From assembly GCF_004769405.1 (NCBI RefSeq), contig NZ_RQES01000012.1, forward strand, positions 124,001 through 188,000: a stretch of DNA of 64,000 nt. The letters are read 5' to 3'. A model generated the notes under the pieces. It ran no database searches. It saw only the letters and a list, made by a program, of their open reading frames with translations, and had not been told where the DNA came from. A program made the translations under genes and the position numbers. Of this stretch, positions 30,910 to 39,698 are shown piece by piece. Numbering within the stretch: position 1 is the first letter of the stretch; each line of letters begins with the position of its first letter. This DNA comes from Leptospira selangorensis. Lineage in GTDB: Bacteria > Spirochaetota > Leptospiria > Leptospirales > Leptospiraceae.

Positions 30910-31269
30910 TCACCTTGCGAATACCAATATTAAAAGGTTGGCGAAATGGGCAATAAAAAAACCGATCACAAAACCTTCACGTTCGCCTCTCCAGATAAAC
31001 AGTACTAAAACGGCTAAATGAATAAAAAAAGACAGAACAGTCGTTCCAAATTGGATTAAAAAACCTTCTTTGGAATGTTTCCAAAGTAGATAAAATCTAA
31101 AATTGTAAATAAGTAAAGATAGGAAAAGAGATATTACAATTCCCTTCCAAAAGGATAAGTCGGAAACTTCGTAGAACCGAAACCATAATCCGAAGATAAG
31201 TAGAAGGATACCAAAACCTAAATAATACTTTTTAGGCTGCAGTAACCCGTCCGAGTCCTTTATCCCCAA
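30910..31269 (-). CDS. AtpI-like membrane protein
   Basis: This small hydrophobic protein of about 119 residues has four predicted membrane helices (YYLGFGILLLIFGLWF, GIVISLFLSLLIYNF, FLIQFGTTVLSFFIHLAVLV, FVIGFFIAHFANLLILVF). Size, topology and location between atpZ and atpB fit AtpI, which assists c-ring assembly or magnesium supply in other bacteria. I chose a TTG start at 31269, just after the atpZ stop. An open frame continues further upstream inside atpZ, so the N-terminus is uncertain. A 113-bp gap separates it from atpB. Confidence 0.65.
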   Translation of the reverse strand: MGIKDSDGLLQPKKYYLGFGILLLIFGLWFRFYEVSDLSFWKGIVISLFLSLLIYNFRFYLLWKHSKEGFLIQFGTTVLSFFIHLAVLVLFIWRGEREGFVIGFFIAHFANLLILVFAR

Positions 31270-31279
31270 GGCGAGAAAC

Positions 31280-31513
31280 CTAATCCTTTTTGTCGAATTG
31301 GGAAACTCTGGTGAGAAGATAGTAAATCCCGTAACCGAATCCAAAAACCGCCCCGAACAAGATCCCGAAAGGAGACCAACCGAAACGTCCATCCAGATAC
31401 CTTCCTATAAAAACGGAAGCGATGATGATAAAAGCAAACTCCGTCCCCACACTAGCAAGCTGCCAGGGAGAAACATCCTTATTTTCTGGAGGTTTTTGAT
31501 CCGGTTCGCTCAT
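31280..31513 (-). CDS. atpZ: AtpZ/AtpI family protein
   Basis: This 77-residue protein has two membrane helices in the AtpZ pattern: SPWQLASVGTEFAFIIIASVF, then IGRYLDGRFGWSPFGILFGA and VFGFGYGIYYLLTRV. AtpZ and AtpI homologs precede atpB in many atp operons and may form a small cation channel or assembly factor. The ATG at 31513 follows the lepB stop by two bases, so it is co-transcribed with signal peptidase. Coordinates start at MSEPDQ. An upstream in-frame start inside lepB is less likely. Confidence 0.85.
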   Translation of the reverse strand: MSEPDQKPPENKDVSPWQLASVGTEFAFIIIASVFIGRYLDGRFGWSPFGILFGAVFGFGYGIYYLLTRVSQFDKKD

Positions 31514-31515
31514 GG

Positions 31516-32511
31516 TTATTCTAATACGGTTCCGATACGATACCAACGGACCTGCATTCTAGGAATTCTATAAAATATAGTACTCTTGAACCAGTTCATA
31601 TTAGAACCGATATCTCCACATTTCGATCTAAATTCTTCCGGATCGTATTTTTGAGCAGAGTCTCCGTTCATCCCGAGATCTTCCGCACTCTTATAAGCGC
31701 ATACATGGTCTTTCCAATTAATGGAGAAGTATATAAATGCAGCTTTCCCAAGTATATTGTCCCTAGGAACAAATCCCCAAAATCTGGAGTCGGAAGAATT
31801 TGTGCGATTATCTCCCATCATCATATAATGATCATCAGGGATCACACAACCGGTAACTTGGAAACATTCCGCATCTTTGAATTCGTGGGTATAAGGACGG
31901 GTGTTTCCTTCGATCACATAATGTTCGAAGCCTGGTTTCTTTTCTTTAAAAAGATAGTATTGGACTGCTGCGTCATCATCCAGGTCATCGAATAGATTTC
32001 CTTTTTCTTCGTCCTTAAAGTCGTAAGCGGAGAAGTCCGTTTTTCCTTTTTCCATGTATTCTATTTTGCCATAGACTGTTGGAAATCCATCTCTCTCATG
32101 TAATACCTTTACGATCCGGATTCTATCTCCAGGAAGACCGATCACTCTTTTTACGAATCTTTTTGGGAACCATCCTTCTTTCTCTTCAGGAGAAACTGCT
32201 CCATCGGGAGGGATAAAGGTTACGATATCCCCTCTTTTAGGATCATCGTATCTTTTAAGTTCCGTATCCGTAAAAGGAAGCCTGAGAGAATATCTCATCT
32301 TATTTACGAATAGAAAATCCCCTATCTTCAAAGTGGGAAGCATGGATCCCGAGGGAATATTGTTCGCGTCCAAAACTGAGGATTTAAAAGCTAAAACTAA
32401 TAAAACGATAAAAAAGAAGGAGAGAGTGGAATCTACCGATTCTTCTCCAAAGATTTCCTGGATCCATGTAGGAAGTTTTTTCAAAAAGGTACTGCCCTTC
32501 GGCTGGCTCAT
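31516..32511 (-). CDS. lepB: Signal peptidase I
   Basis: This 331-residue inner-membrane serine protease removes signal peptides from exported proteins. One N-terminal membrane helix (LSFFFIVLLVLAFKSSVL) precedes box B with the nucleophile S56 (IPSGSMLPTLKIGDFLFVNK). The Lys-containing box D is KRVIGLPGDRIRI, and box E is GDNRTNSSDSRFWGFVP. A long insertion between boxes D and E (about residues 145-225) is consistent with LepB family variation. It is the first gene of the lepB-atpZ-atpI-atpB run, an unusual coupling of secretion and ATP synthase genes. Confidence 0.96.
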   Translation of the reverse strand: MSQPKGSTFLKKLPTWIQEIFGEESVDSTLSFFFIVLLVLAFKSSVLDANNIPSGSMLPTLKIGDFLFVNKMRYSLRLPFTDTELKRYDDPKRGDIVTFIPPDGAVSPEEKEGWFPKRFVKRVIGLPGDRIRIVKVLHERDGFPTVYGKIEYMEKGKTDFSAYDFKDEEKGNLFDDLDDDAAVQYYLFKEKKPGFEHYVIEGNTRPYTHEFKDAECFQVTGCVIPDDHYMMMGDNRTNSSDSRFWGFVPRDNILGKAAFIYFSINWKDHVCAYKSAEDLGMNGDSAQKYDPEEFRSKCGDIGSNMNWFKSTIFYRIPRMQVRWYRIGTVLE

Positions 32512-32936
32512 AGGTCTATTGATACGGGATCGGCATTTCCCGTCAATTCAGAAGACTGAATGCTCGCTTTAGAGGTTCGCGCGGAGTTCACTGAGAAAAT
32601 TGTTACATGCCGCCAGTTTCATTGGCGAGATATGTTTCTATTGTTCTATCCAAACATAAAGCTTCTACCCCGCCTCCCCCGTTATCGAAGTATTGCGGAT
32701 CAGTTTTTGGAGCATAAGATAATCAGATTCCTGGAGCAAGGGATAAGTTCCACTCCCCCGCGAAGGATCGAACCGGGGTCACAAAAATCGCGACCGCGAT
32801 TTTTTGACCGGAGGTGAGAGCCTGGTCTGAGCTTTAGCGAAGAACGCGGCCAAAACCCACCCCCAAAAGACCTTTTCAAAGAGTTAAAATTTTTAAAAAT
32901 CCTTACAGTTTTTTCGAAAAGGACGATATTAGAAAC
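32512..32936. other. 425-bp gap between divergent lepB and HpcH-like genes
   Basis: No convincing protein gene is seen. It must carry the outward promoters of lepB and of the gene at 32937, but I cannot point to clear boxes. The main structure is a long hairpin at 32777-32809. A GGTTCGATCC string on the minus strand resembles a tRNA T-arm but does not fold as one. Confidence 0.6.
32777..32809. terminator. Long bidirectional terminator-like hairpin
   Basis: AAAAATCGCG (32783-32792) pairs perfectly with CGCGATTTTT (32795-32804) around a 2-base AC. The stem extends, across one bulged C, by GGTCA/TGACC. A T run on each strand gives the look of a bidirectional intrinsic terminator. It lies between two divergent genes, where no known transcript ends. 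Confidence 0.55.
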
Positions 32937-33740
32937 GTGAAAGAGCAGATAGACCGCAAAATTATCGAACTTCGCCGCCACCTGATTTCTTTGAAACAGA
33001 GTTATCCTATCGTAGGATTGAAAGGAGGCACGGAAACGGAAGATATGGATTCGGACGAAATCCGAGCACTCCATATCGTGGCCAAAGATTTGGTTCCGGT
33101 CACTGTTAAGATCGGCGGGCCTGAAGCAAGGACCGATATCCGTATGCTTGCGAAAGAAGAGATCGAAGGGATTTCAGCACCTATGATCGAATCTTCTTAT
33201 GCGCTCAAAAATTTTATTTCTACTCTTAAAAGTATGCTAAGTCCTGTGGCTTTCTCTAAGGTTACTAAGGCAATCAACCTGGAGACTATCACAGGTTATA
33301 AAAATTTACTAGAGATTGCCGACTCGAGCGCATTCGAGGAACTGGATCAGGTGACGGCAGCAAGATCTGACCTCTCCGCTTCTATGGGTATGATCCCTGA
33401 TGATAAAGAAGTGATGAAAGTTACCCGCACCATCATTGCTATTTCCAAAGACAGAGGCAAAAAAACTTCCGTTGGTGGAACGATCACAAAACAAAATTTC
33501 AGAAAGATCGCCGAAGAGATCCGTCCAGATAAGATTAACTCCAGACATGTTTGTGTGGACGCTATGAAATCTTTGGAAAAATTTCCGGAAGAAATAGCGG
33601 AAGTTATGCTCCAATTTGAGATCGAATTGTATGACCTATTTTCTCTTTTGAAACCCGAGAAGGCCTACGGTTATAAGAATAGAATGGAAACCAATCGAGA
33701 AAGGATCGGATCCAGAAAGGTTCTCTATTCCATTCGGTAA
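32937..33740 (+). CDS. HpcH/HpaI aldolase/citrate lyase-like protein
   Basis: This 267-residue protein has a region (about residues 113-155) like the C-terminal part of HpcH/HpaI barrels: LETITGYKNLLEIADSSAFE leads to AARSDLSASMGM, matching the usual E-T...G...N and DLSASLG pattern. The metal-ligand and phosphate-site features of classical family members are only partly visible, so the substrate is unknown. The start is GTG at 32937. The TetR regulator gene follows after 3 bp, suggesting a co-transcribed, locally controlled enzyme. Class II aldolase-type activity is a guess. Confidence 0.6.
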   Translation: MKEQIDRKIIELRRHLISLKQSYPIVGLKGGTETEDMDSDEIRALHIVAKDLVPVTVKIGGPEARTDIRMLAKEEIEGISAPMIESSYALKNFISTLKSMLSPVAFSKVTKAINLETITGYKNLLEIADSSAFEELDQVTAARSDLSASMGMIPDDKEVMKVTRTIIAISKDRGKKTSVGGTITKQNFRKIAEEIRPDKINSRHVCVDAMKSLEKFPEEIAEVMLQFEIELYDLFSLLKPEKAYGYKNRMETNRERIGSRKVLYSIR

Positions 33741-33743
33741 ACA

Positions 33744-34295
33744 ATGGCCAAAGATACAAGAGACCTAATCCTAAGAACTTCCCTCAAATTATTTTCAGAA
33801 CAAGGGTATCACGGCTCTACCATGAGGCAAATCGCCCAGAGAGCCGGTCTGTCTTTGGGTCTTGCATATCGTTATTTTGAATCTAAAGAATCCATTTTAG
33901 AAGGGATCATCGAGTCTCATGATACGATCCTTAAAAAATATCTTCCGGAAAAATTGAATACTTCGGAGAATAGAGCGGAGCTTATCCAATTCTTAGGTGG
34001 ACAGATCATTAAATTGGTAAAGGAGAATGAAGAATATCTCCGCTTGTATTGGAGTCTTATGCTCCAGCCAAAGATCCATAGATTAAAAAAACGAAATATT
34101 CATTTGGTAAACCTGATCTTTTATGAAAATTCCAAGAAGATCATATTGGCTTTAAAACCGAATTATACCGAGTTCGAAGTAAAAAATCTTACTTCTGCGA
34201 TCATAGGTTATATGATCAATCATTTGACGAATAAGAGGGAGTTCACTCTGGAAGATTTCCGAGCGTATATAGTATACGCATTGGAGAATACCTAA
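33744..34295 (+). CDS. TetR/AcrR-family transcriptional regulator
   Basis: This 183-residue regulator has a clear N-terminal TetR helix-turn-helix (ILRTSLKLFSEQGYHGSTMR, then IAQRAGLSLGLAYRYFESKE). The C-terminal ligand-binding half is all-helical and divergent, so the effector cannot be guessed. It follows the HpcH-like gene by 3 bp on the same strand and probably regulates that unit or the neighbouring corA/SDR genes. corA follows 43 bp downstream. Confidence 0.92.
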   Translation: MAKDTRDLILRTSLKLFSEQGYHGSTMRQIAQRAGLSLGLAYRYFESKESILEGIIESHDTILKKYLPEKLNTSENRAELIQFLGGQIIKLVKENEEYLRLYWSLMLQPKIHRLKKRNIHLVNLIFYENSKKIILALKPNYTEFEVKNLTSAIIGYMINHLTNKREFTLEDFRAYIVYALENT

Positions 34296-34338
34296 GGCTG
34301 ATAAAGCTCTCGGAAGAAACCCGTATTAGGACAATAAG

Positions 34339-35340
34339 ATGATACGTTTTCTTTCCTTCCCTACTCCCAAAGAAAAAAATCCCATTTCCAAAGCGGTGAT
34401 CCGAAAAACGGACGCCGCGTTCTTGAAAAACTTCTCCCTCGCAAAAACTCTGAATAAAGAAAAGGTTTGGATCGATGTAGAAAATCCAACCTCCGAAGAT
34501 CTGATCTTTTTATCCAAAAACTGCGGATTCCATGATCTTGCGATAGAAGATTGTGTGAACAGAAACCAAAGGCCTAAATTTGAAGATTATGAGGACCATG
34601 CGTTTATCGTTCTCCATAGTTTTAGATCAGAAGGAGAACAGTCCTTTTCTGCGACTGAAACACATGTATTTTTCAATCGTAAATTTATCGTTTCAGTTCA
34701 TGAACATAAGGAACCTTTGATCGATTCTCTTTGGAATCGGACTCTTACGGAACTGAACTTTGCGTCAAAGGGAACGGATCATGTTCTTTATCTTCTATTC
34801 GATCTTTTGGTGGATTCTAATTTCCCGATCTTAGACCAGATCTCCGAACAGATCACAGATCTGGAAAATCAGATCCTGACGAGCGAGATAGAGCCTGACT
34901 TCATTACGAATATCTTATATGTAAAAAGAAATTTAGTCAGAATGAGAAGGGTACTTTCTCCCCAAAGAGAAGTTCTGAATCTGATCATGAGACATGAGGA
35001 TAAATTTCTCTCCGAAAAGGTTCGTTTTTATTTTAGGGATGTATACGATCATTTGAGTCGACTCGTAGAAACCATAGATATGGACAGGGATTTGATCGGG
35101 AACTCCATGGATGCTTACTTCTCCATTCTATCCCAGAAAACCAACGATATCATCAAACGATTGACCTTAGTTTCGATGATCTTTATGCCACTCACCTTCT
35201 TGACCGGTTTTTTCGGGATGAATTTTGCGGACCTTCCTTACGGCAATAAACTAATTCTGAGTGCCTCCCTTACCACCATGCTTGCCATTCCAGGAAGTAT
35301 GATTTTATATTTTAAATATAAAAATTGGTTCAAAGATTAG
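34339..35340 (+). CDS. corA: CorA-family magnesium/divalent cation transporter
   Basis: This 333-residue pentameric inner-membrane channel has a large cytoplasmic N-terminal domain, a long stalk helix (ITDLENQILTSEIEPDFITN region) and two C-terminal membrane helices. The selectivity signature GMN lies in LTFLTGFFGMNFADLPYG, after LVSMIFMPLTF. The C-terminus is basic (YFKYKNWFKD). Transport of magnesium, or of nickel or cobalt, is expected. ZntB-type zinc export cannot be excluded on sequence alone, though GMN is shared. The SDR gene follows after 10 bp. Confidence 0.94.
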   Translation: MIRFLSFPTPKEKNPISKAVIRKTDAAFLKNFSLAKTLNKEKVWIDVENPTSEDLIFLSKNCGFHDLAIEDCVNRNQRPKFEDYEDHAFIVLHSFRSEGEQSFSATETHVFFNRKFIVSVHEHKEPLIDSLWNRTLTELNFASKGTDHVLYLLFDLLVDSNFPILDQISEQITDLENQILTSEIEPDFITNILYVKRNLVRMRRVLSPQREVLNLIMRHEDKFLSEKVRFYFRDVYDHLSRLVETIDMDRDLIGNSMDAYFSILSQKTNDIIKRLTLVSMIFMPLTFLTGFFGMNFADLPYGNKLILSASLTTMLAIPGSMILYFKYKNWFKD

Positions 35341-35350
35341 TCCAAGTCTT

Positions 35351-36049
35351 ATGGACAAAAAAATTGCAATCGTTACTGGCGCAAGCCGAGGTATAGGCGA
35401 AGAAGTTTCGAAACAACTTTCCAAATCAGGGATCCACATCCTATGCGCTTCCCGCAAAAAAGAAGACTCCGAAAAGACTGCATCTTCCATCCGCAAAGAA
35501 GGAGGATCCGCAGAGGCTTTTGCTTTGGATGTTTCCGATCCGGATTCCATCGATATGTTCCTGGAAGAAATTCTACCTAAATATCCTAAGATCGATATAC
35601 TTGTGAATAACGCAGGTGTATATCTAGACAGCGGTTCTATAGAGAGCACTACTTTAGAAATGTTGCAAGGAACCTTGGACACTAATCTGATCGGGCCTTT
35701 TCTTCTTTCCCAAAAGATCTTAGGTGTGATGAAGAAGAACGGTTATGGCAGGATCGTAAATGTTAGTTCAGGTATGGGACAACTTTACGATATGAGTTCC
35801 GGCTATGCCGCGTATCGTATTTCTAAAACTGCATTGAATGCCCTTACTCGAATCTTATACTCCGAATCTTCCGGCAAAGATATAAAAGTGAATTCTGTTT
35901 GTCCCGGTTGGGTAAGAACAGACATGGGCGGAAAGTCTGCGACTCGCTCTGTGGAACATGGCGCCGAGACTATTGTTTGGGCGGCTCAGTTAGATAAGAG
36001 CGGACCAAGTGGGACTTTTCTGAGGGATAAGAAAGAGATTCCTTGGTGA
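35351..36049 (+). CDS. Short-chain dehydrogenase/reductase
   Basis: This 232-residue SDR oxidoreductase has the NAD(P)-binding TGASRGIGEE motif at about residues 9-18 and the NNAGVY structural motif. The catalytic serine region is VNVSSGMGQ, and YAAYRISK supplies the Tyr-x3-Lys pair. The post-catalytic stretch VNSVCPGWVRTDMGG is typical of classical SDRs. An Arg in the first SR dipeptide after the TGA suggests NADP preference. The substrate is unknown. It is the last gene of the + strand group, and repeat copy B begins 35 bp downstream. Confidence 0.92.
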   Translation: MDKKIAIVTGASRGIGEEVSKQLSKSGIHILCASRKKEDSEKTASSIRKEGGSAEAFALDVSDPDSIDMFLEEILPKYPKIDILVNNAGVYLDSGSIESTTLEMLQGTLDTNLIGPFLLSQKILGVMKKNGYGRIVNVSSGMGQLYDMSSGYAAYRISKTALNALTRILYSESSGKDIKVNSVCPGWVRTDMGGKSATRSVEHGAETIVWAAQLDKSGPSGTFLRDKKEIPW

Positions 36050-36083
36050 GAGGGCGGAGCCAGAGGTTCGGAGAGTTTCCGTT

Positions 36084-36232
36084 TGTCGGAATTCCAACGT
36101 GGATTTGAAGGTGAGGATTTCGTTGACGAAGTGAGGATTCTGTGTTAGGCGTGTAAGCGCTCTCCCACGGGCCACTCCCCCCACCCAATGCAGGGAGGGG
36201 GCGATCTTAATTACAATGTAGGAACTCCAACA
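36084..36232. repeat. 149-bp palindrome-bounded repeat, copy B
   Basis: Bounded by TGTCGGAATTCCAACG and TGTAGGAACTCCAACA, both slightly decayed palindromes. The C/G-rich core is conserved base for base with copy A (18864-19012). It fills the space between the convergent SDR and LytTR genes, ending five bases beyond the LytTR stop codon. Orientation relative to the neighbouring minus-strand stop is the same as for copy A. Confidence 0.8.
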
Positions 36233-36237
36233 TTACC

Positions 36238-36978
36238 TTACTTTCCGAAAAGGCCTTTCACTCCGTCTACAAATTCCCGTCCAACTGGAAGATTTGTTTC
36301 ATCTTCATCTTTTAGATAAATTGTATATGCACCACCCGCTTGTGATTTTGCTGCAGAGACAAGATTGCGGTTCACCATATGTTTTCTATGGATGCGCAAA
36401 AAATCAGTCTTAGGTAATTCTTTTTCTAAATCGCCGAGCAGTTTAGCGGTTTCATAATCTCCATCTTTTGTATGTAGAACGGAACGTTTTCCATTGGCGG
36501 TTAGATAATAAAGATCCGCATATAAAACCCGATGGATCAAACCTCCATCACGAAAAACGAATACTGGATCCGGTTCACCGCTTGCCCTGGAGTTGGAAAT
36601 GGTTTTTAACTGCAGATGATGAAGCGCTCTTTCCATACATGCGGAAAATCTTTCCTTTGTATATGGTTTTAAAAGATAATCGCATGCCCCGACTTCAAAT
36701 GCTTTGAGTGTATGTTCCCTATAAGCGGTGGTGAAGACCAATACAGGAAGATTTTCGCCGATCTCTTCTAAAACTTGTAGGCCGGTTTTTTCGGGAAGAT
36801 TGATGTCCAAGAACACCAGATCGAATTTTTCTTTTTTAAGAAGGTCGATTGCCTGGGAGCCTGTTCTTGCTATCCCGCCTACTTCGAACTGAGGCCAATC
36901 TTCCAAAAATTTGCGAAGAAGGTCCCTGGCAGGAACCTCGTCTTCTATCACTAAAACCTTATATAGCACGCTATTCAT
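36238..36978 (-). CDS. LytTR-family response regulator
   Basis: This 246-residue regulator has a receiver domain (residues about 6-125) with the acidic pair E12-D13 and the phosphoacceptor D58 (LVFLDINLPEK). A LytTR DNA-binding domain follows (about 145-245), with RDGGLIHRVLYADLYYLTAN and FLRIHRKHMVNRNLV. It overlaps the upstream sensor kinase by 4 bases, so the two form an operon-encoded two-component system. LytTR proteins bind direct repeats upstream of exporter, competence or surface genes. The divergent barrel/FecR genes at 38246 are plausible targets. Confidence 0.94.
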   Translation of the reverse strand: MNSVLYKVLVIEDEVPARDLLRKFLEDWPQFEVGGIARTGSQAIDLLKKEKFDLVFLDINLPEKTGLQVLEEIGENLPVLVFTTAYREHTLKAFEVGACDYLLKPYTKERFSACMERALHHLQLKTISNSRASGEPDPVFVFRDGGLIHRVLYADLYYLTANGKRSVLHTKDGDYETAKLLGDLEKELPKTDFLRIHRKHMVNRNLVSAAKSQAGGAYTIYLKDEDETNLPVGREFVDGVKGLFGK

Positions 36979-37994
36979 CTTGATGCGAATTCCAATCTTA
37001 ATGTGGTGATTCCGAATTTATCTTTTTCTAATTTGAGTTCCGCTTCCCCGAAATTATACTCTAACCTGGATTTTATATTATTTAAGGTGCGAGAGAATTC
37101 GGATTTCTTATATTCAGGTAACAAATGGTGCTCTTGTTTTTCGTTCCCATTATTTTTGATTTCTATTTTTATTCTTCCAAAACTTTCGGTGGCGCTTATC
37201 TCTAATATCCCTGCCTCGGAACGATTCTCTAATCCGTGTTTGAAACTATTTTCAACTAATGGCTGTAAGGTGAGAGGAGGAATCCTAAGCCTCGAAAAAT
37301 CTCCCACCTTTTTGATCTTGATCGTCAAAGAATCCGAAAACCGGATCCTTTGCAATTCTAGATAGTTTACCGTAAAATCCCACTCTTCCGAAAAAGGTAT
37401 CGTTTTTTCGAAAATCCTATCTGATAGGAATCTATAAGTTTCAGAGAGTAAAATTAAAGCATTATCCGCTTTTTGAGGGTCGGTTACTAACAAAGAATGT
37501 ATGGTATTCAAAGTATTGAATAAATAATGAGGATCCATCCGGTTCTGAAAGGTCCTGTATTGGATATCTTTCAGCTCACTTTCCATCTTCTTCCTTCTTT
37601 CTATCAGGATCTGCATGGATTTTTCTAAGAATGAAATGAATAGGGCCAGTATTAGGCTACTCAGAAGAATATTATAAGATCCTCCGTGCGGCCTTTCGAC
37701 CCCTTCTCCGGCTAATAATAATACATGAATGATTCCGCCTGACGCAACTCCCAGAACAGATGCGATCGCAGAGGCGACCACCAGAAAGGCGCCTGTGAAA
37801 AACGCCCCTTTGTTCATTCGGTTCAAAAATTCTACCGAAAACTCCACGATGGAACATACACAATGTGTAGTTACCTGTGTAGCCAAAAACACCTTCCAAA
37901 AAGGAGCCTTGGAATTATGAGCGACTAACAATGAATTCATTGTGCCGATCACCGTGTTAATGGTTAACCAGAATAATATCTTAAAAGTGCGCAT
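36975..37994 (-). CDS. LytS-like membrane sensor histidine kinase
   Basis: This 339-residue protein has four hydrophobic N-terminal segments in the first about 130 residues (ILFWLTINTVIGTMNSLLV, FFTGAFLVVASAIASVLGV, YNILLSSLILALFISFL). The kinase core follows: the phosphorylated His is in MDPHYLFNTLNTIHSLL, and the ATPase N-box is VENSFKHGLENRSEAGILEI. This is the His-kinase subtype paired with LytTR regulators. No periplasmic sensor domain is seen, so the signal is probably sensed in the membrane. The ATG start is followed by a stop overlap with the regulator gene. Confidence 0.92.
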   Translation of the reverse strand: MRTFKILFWLTINTVIGTMNSLLVAHNSKAPFWKVFLATQVTTHCVCSIVEFSVEFLNRMNKGAFFTGAFLVVASAIASVLGVASGGIIHVLLLAGEGVERPHGGSYNILLSSLILALFISFLEKSMQILIERRKKMESELKDIQYRTFQNRMDPHYLFNTLNTIHSLLVTDPQKADNALILLSETYRFLSDRIFEKTIPFSEEWDFTVNYLELQRIRFSDSLTIKIKKVGDFSRLRIPPLTLQPLVENSFKHGLENRSEAGILEISATESFGRIKIEIKNNGNEKQEHHLLPEYKKSEFSRTLNNIKSRLEYNFGEAELKLEKDKFGITTLRLEFASR

Positions 37995-38245
37995 AGAAAG
38001 AATGGTCGAAAACTTTTTTCCGGGTCCGACTCCACTGATCCTGTATTCTTTTAACCCGTCGATTCCCTTTTTGCAATCTTATTCCAGTGAAAGTATCGTT
38101 TATTCCAATCGAATGGAAACTACAGAAATCGGATCGACCATCACGTTAAATACAAAGTCTGGTAGACAGGAGAGTAAGGATAGGTTTATCTAAACGAAAT
38201 TTTTTCTTTACGACTTTTGTCGGCAAGTAATCGAGGGGGACCTCT

Positions 38246-39688
38246 TTGAAAAGGACATCTATTCGAAAACTGATCACCGCTGCATGTTTTATTATGGGAT
38301 CCGTAAGTTTATCCGCAGAGGAAATCGTTACCACTAAGAAAGACGAACCGGACGGTTTCTACGGTTTGAAGATTGGCGGCATCCTCTCCCCTTCTTATAA
38401 TCAAAGAATGAGAGACGGTGGTTCCGGTCTTGCTAATACATATCCTAATGAGGAGCCTGGCTTCTCCACACCTTGGACTCTTTTGACCATTAATAAAGAA
38501 TTTAAGGAAACAGGTGTCAGCCTGGAATTATGGGGAGAATTATTACGTTCTGCTCAAGTGAGTGCTGACACAAGAATGGATGGAGGGGTTAAATCCAATC
38601 CGTATATTTTAGGGATCAGAAGGGCATTAATACGTAAAACCTGGGAAACCGGACTCGGGGAATACTCGCTAACGTTCGGAATGCAGGAACTCCCGCATAC
38701 ATACACCCAATGGAAAAATTATTGGAGATGGAGATATGTGGACAAAGGACCTCTAGAAAGTTTAGGATTTGCGCCTGCGCCCGCCGACATCGGGTTAGGC
38801 GGAACAGGGAAATGGGACACCCTATCCGCCCAGGTTATTCTTTCCAATGGCGAAGGTTACAGGCAGACCCAAAACACCGACTCCACAGGTTTTGATCTTT
38901 CTTCCAGAGTTTCGTATGAGCCTAAAATCGGTGAAGAGAATCGTATCGGACTTCATTTCTTTTATAGATCCGCTAATTTAACCGGAGCTGCTACTTCAGA
39001 TTGTAAAGAAGGAACAGCATGTCTTGCATCGGATAATAATCCTTCTACCAGCCTCAGAAAAGATGTTCGTTCCCTAGAAAGTGACTCTTATGCGGTAGAA
39101 GCTAATTTTGATCGTAAAAAAATTCTTAACTTCGGACTTGGATATGTGTTCAGAAAACAAAAAGGCGGAGAAGTCCGAGATGTTTCCAAACCATTCGGCG
39201 CGGTGACTCCAGGTTTGGATTCCACAGGAACTGCTGCCTATGCCTGGTTGTCTTTAGGATGGGGAGATTTTAGGATCGTGGGTAGATTAGAGGGAGGAAG
39301 CGGAAGAGACGGAGTTCTCGCCGCAAACCGAACTCAGATAAATCAGATCATGCCGGGAACTCCTGAATCGGATTATTGGAATATACAAACCAATACTATT
39401 GGACCTCTGGTAAGCTCTTCCGGTTATTCTGTTCGTTCTTCTTTTAGGAGAGGTTCAGTATTCGCAGAATGGAATATTACGGATTCTTTACGTGTTTCTA
39501 TCGGATATACCGAATCCAGGAACAGGGACAAGGACGGAGGAAGAGAACAATCCTATGTGGACGGATCCGGAAACGAAAGGACCAAAGCGGAATATTTACA
39601 ACAATTCCAGGGCGGTGCAAATAACGGGATCGTGTCCTACGGCCGCCTGACCAAGGAGCTAACTCTTTGGACCACCATCGAATTTTAA
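38246..39688 (+). CDS. Predicted outer-membrane beta-barrel (porin-like) protein
   Basis: This 480-residue protein has a cleavable signal (KLITAACFIMGSVSLSA, cleavage near residue 24). Many short amphipathic strands follow, and the C-terminus is an aromatic residue (LTLWTTIEF), typical of outer-membrane barrels. The start is TTG with a strong GAGGGGG six bases upstream. There is one Cys pair (DCKEGTAC). I do not recognise a named porin family. It lies 10 bp before a FecR-domain gene on the same strand and diverges from the LytS/LytTR pair. Confidence 0.75.
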   Translation: MKRTSIRKLITAACFIMGSVSLSAEEIVTTKKDEPDGFYGLKIGGILSPSYNQRMRDGGSGLANTYPNEEPGFSTPWTLLTINKEFKETGVSLELWGELLRSAQVSADTRMDGGVKSNPYILGIRRALIRKTWETGLGEYSLTFGMQELPHTYTQWKNYWRWRYVDKGPLESLGFAPAPADIGLGGTGKWDTLSAQVILSNGEGYRQTQNTDSTGFDLSSRVSYEPKIGEENRIGLHFFYRSANLTGAATSDCKEGTACLASDNNPSTSLRKDVRSLESDSYAVEANFDRKKILNFGLGYVFRKQKGGEVRDVSKPFGAVTPGLDSTGTAAYAWLSLGWGDFRIVGRLEGGSGRDGVLAANRTQINQIMPGTPESDYWNIQTNTIGPLVSSSGYSVRSSFRRGSVFAEWNITDSLRVSIGYTESRNRDKDGGREQSYVDGSGNERTKAEYLQQFQGGANNGIVSYGRLTKELTLWTTIEF

Positions 39689-39698
39689 GGAGATATTT

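Noticed and set aside
32740..32840. tRNA-like T-arm string (GGTTCGATCC on the minus strand)
   Set aside because: The flanking bases do not form a 5-bp T stem, and no acceptor, D or anticodon arms fold. It is at most a relic.
35970..36188. Two short minus-strand frames after the SDR gene
   Set aside because: They fall mostly in repeat copy B and the end of the SDR gene and have no recognisable product.
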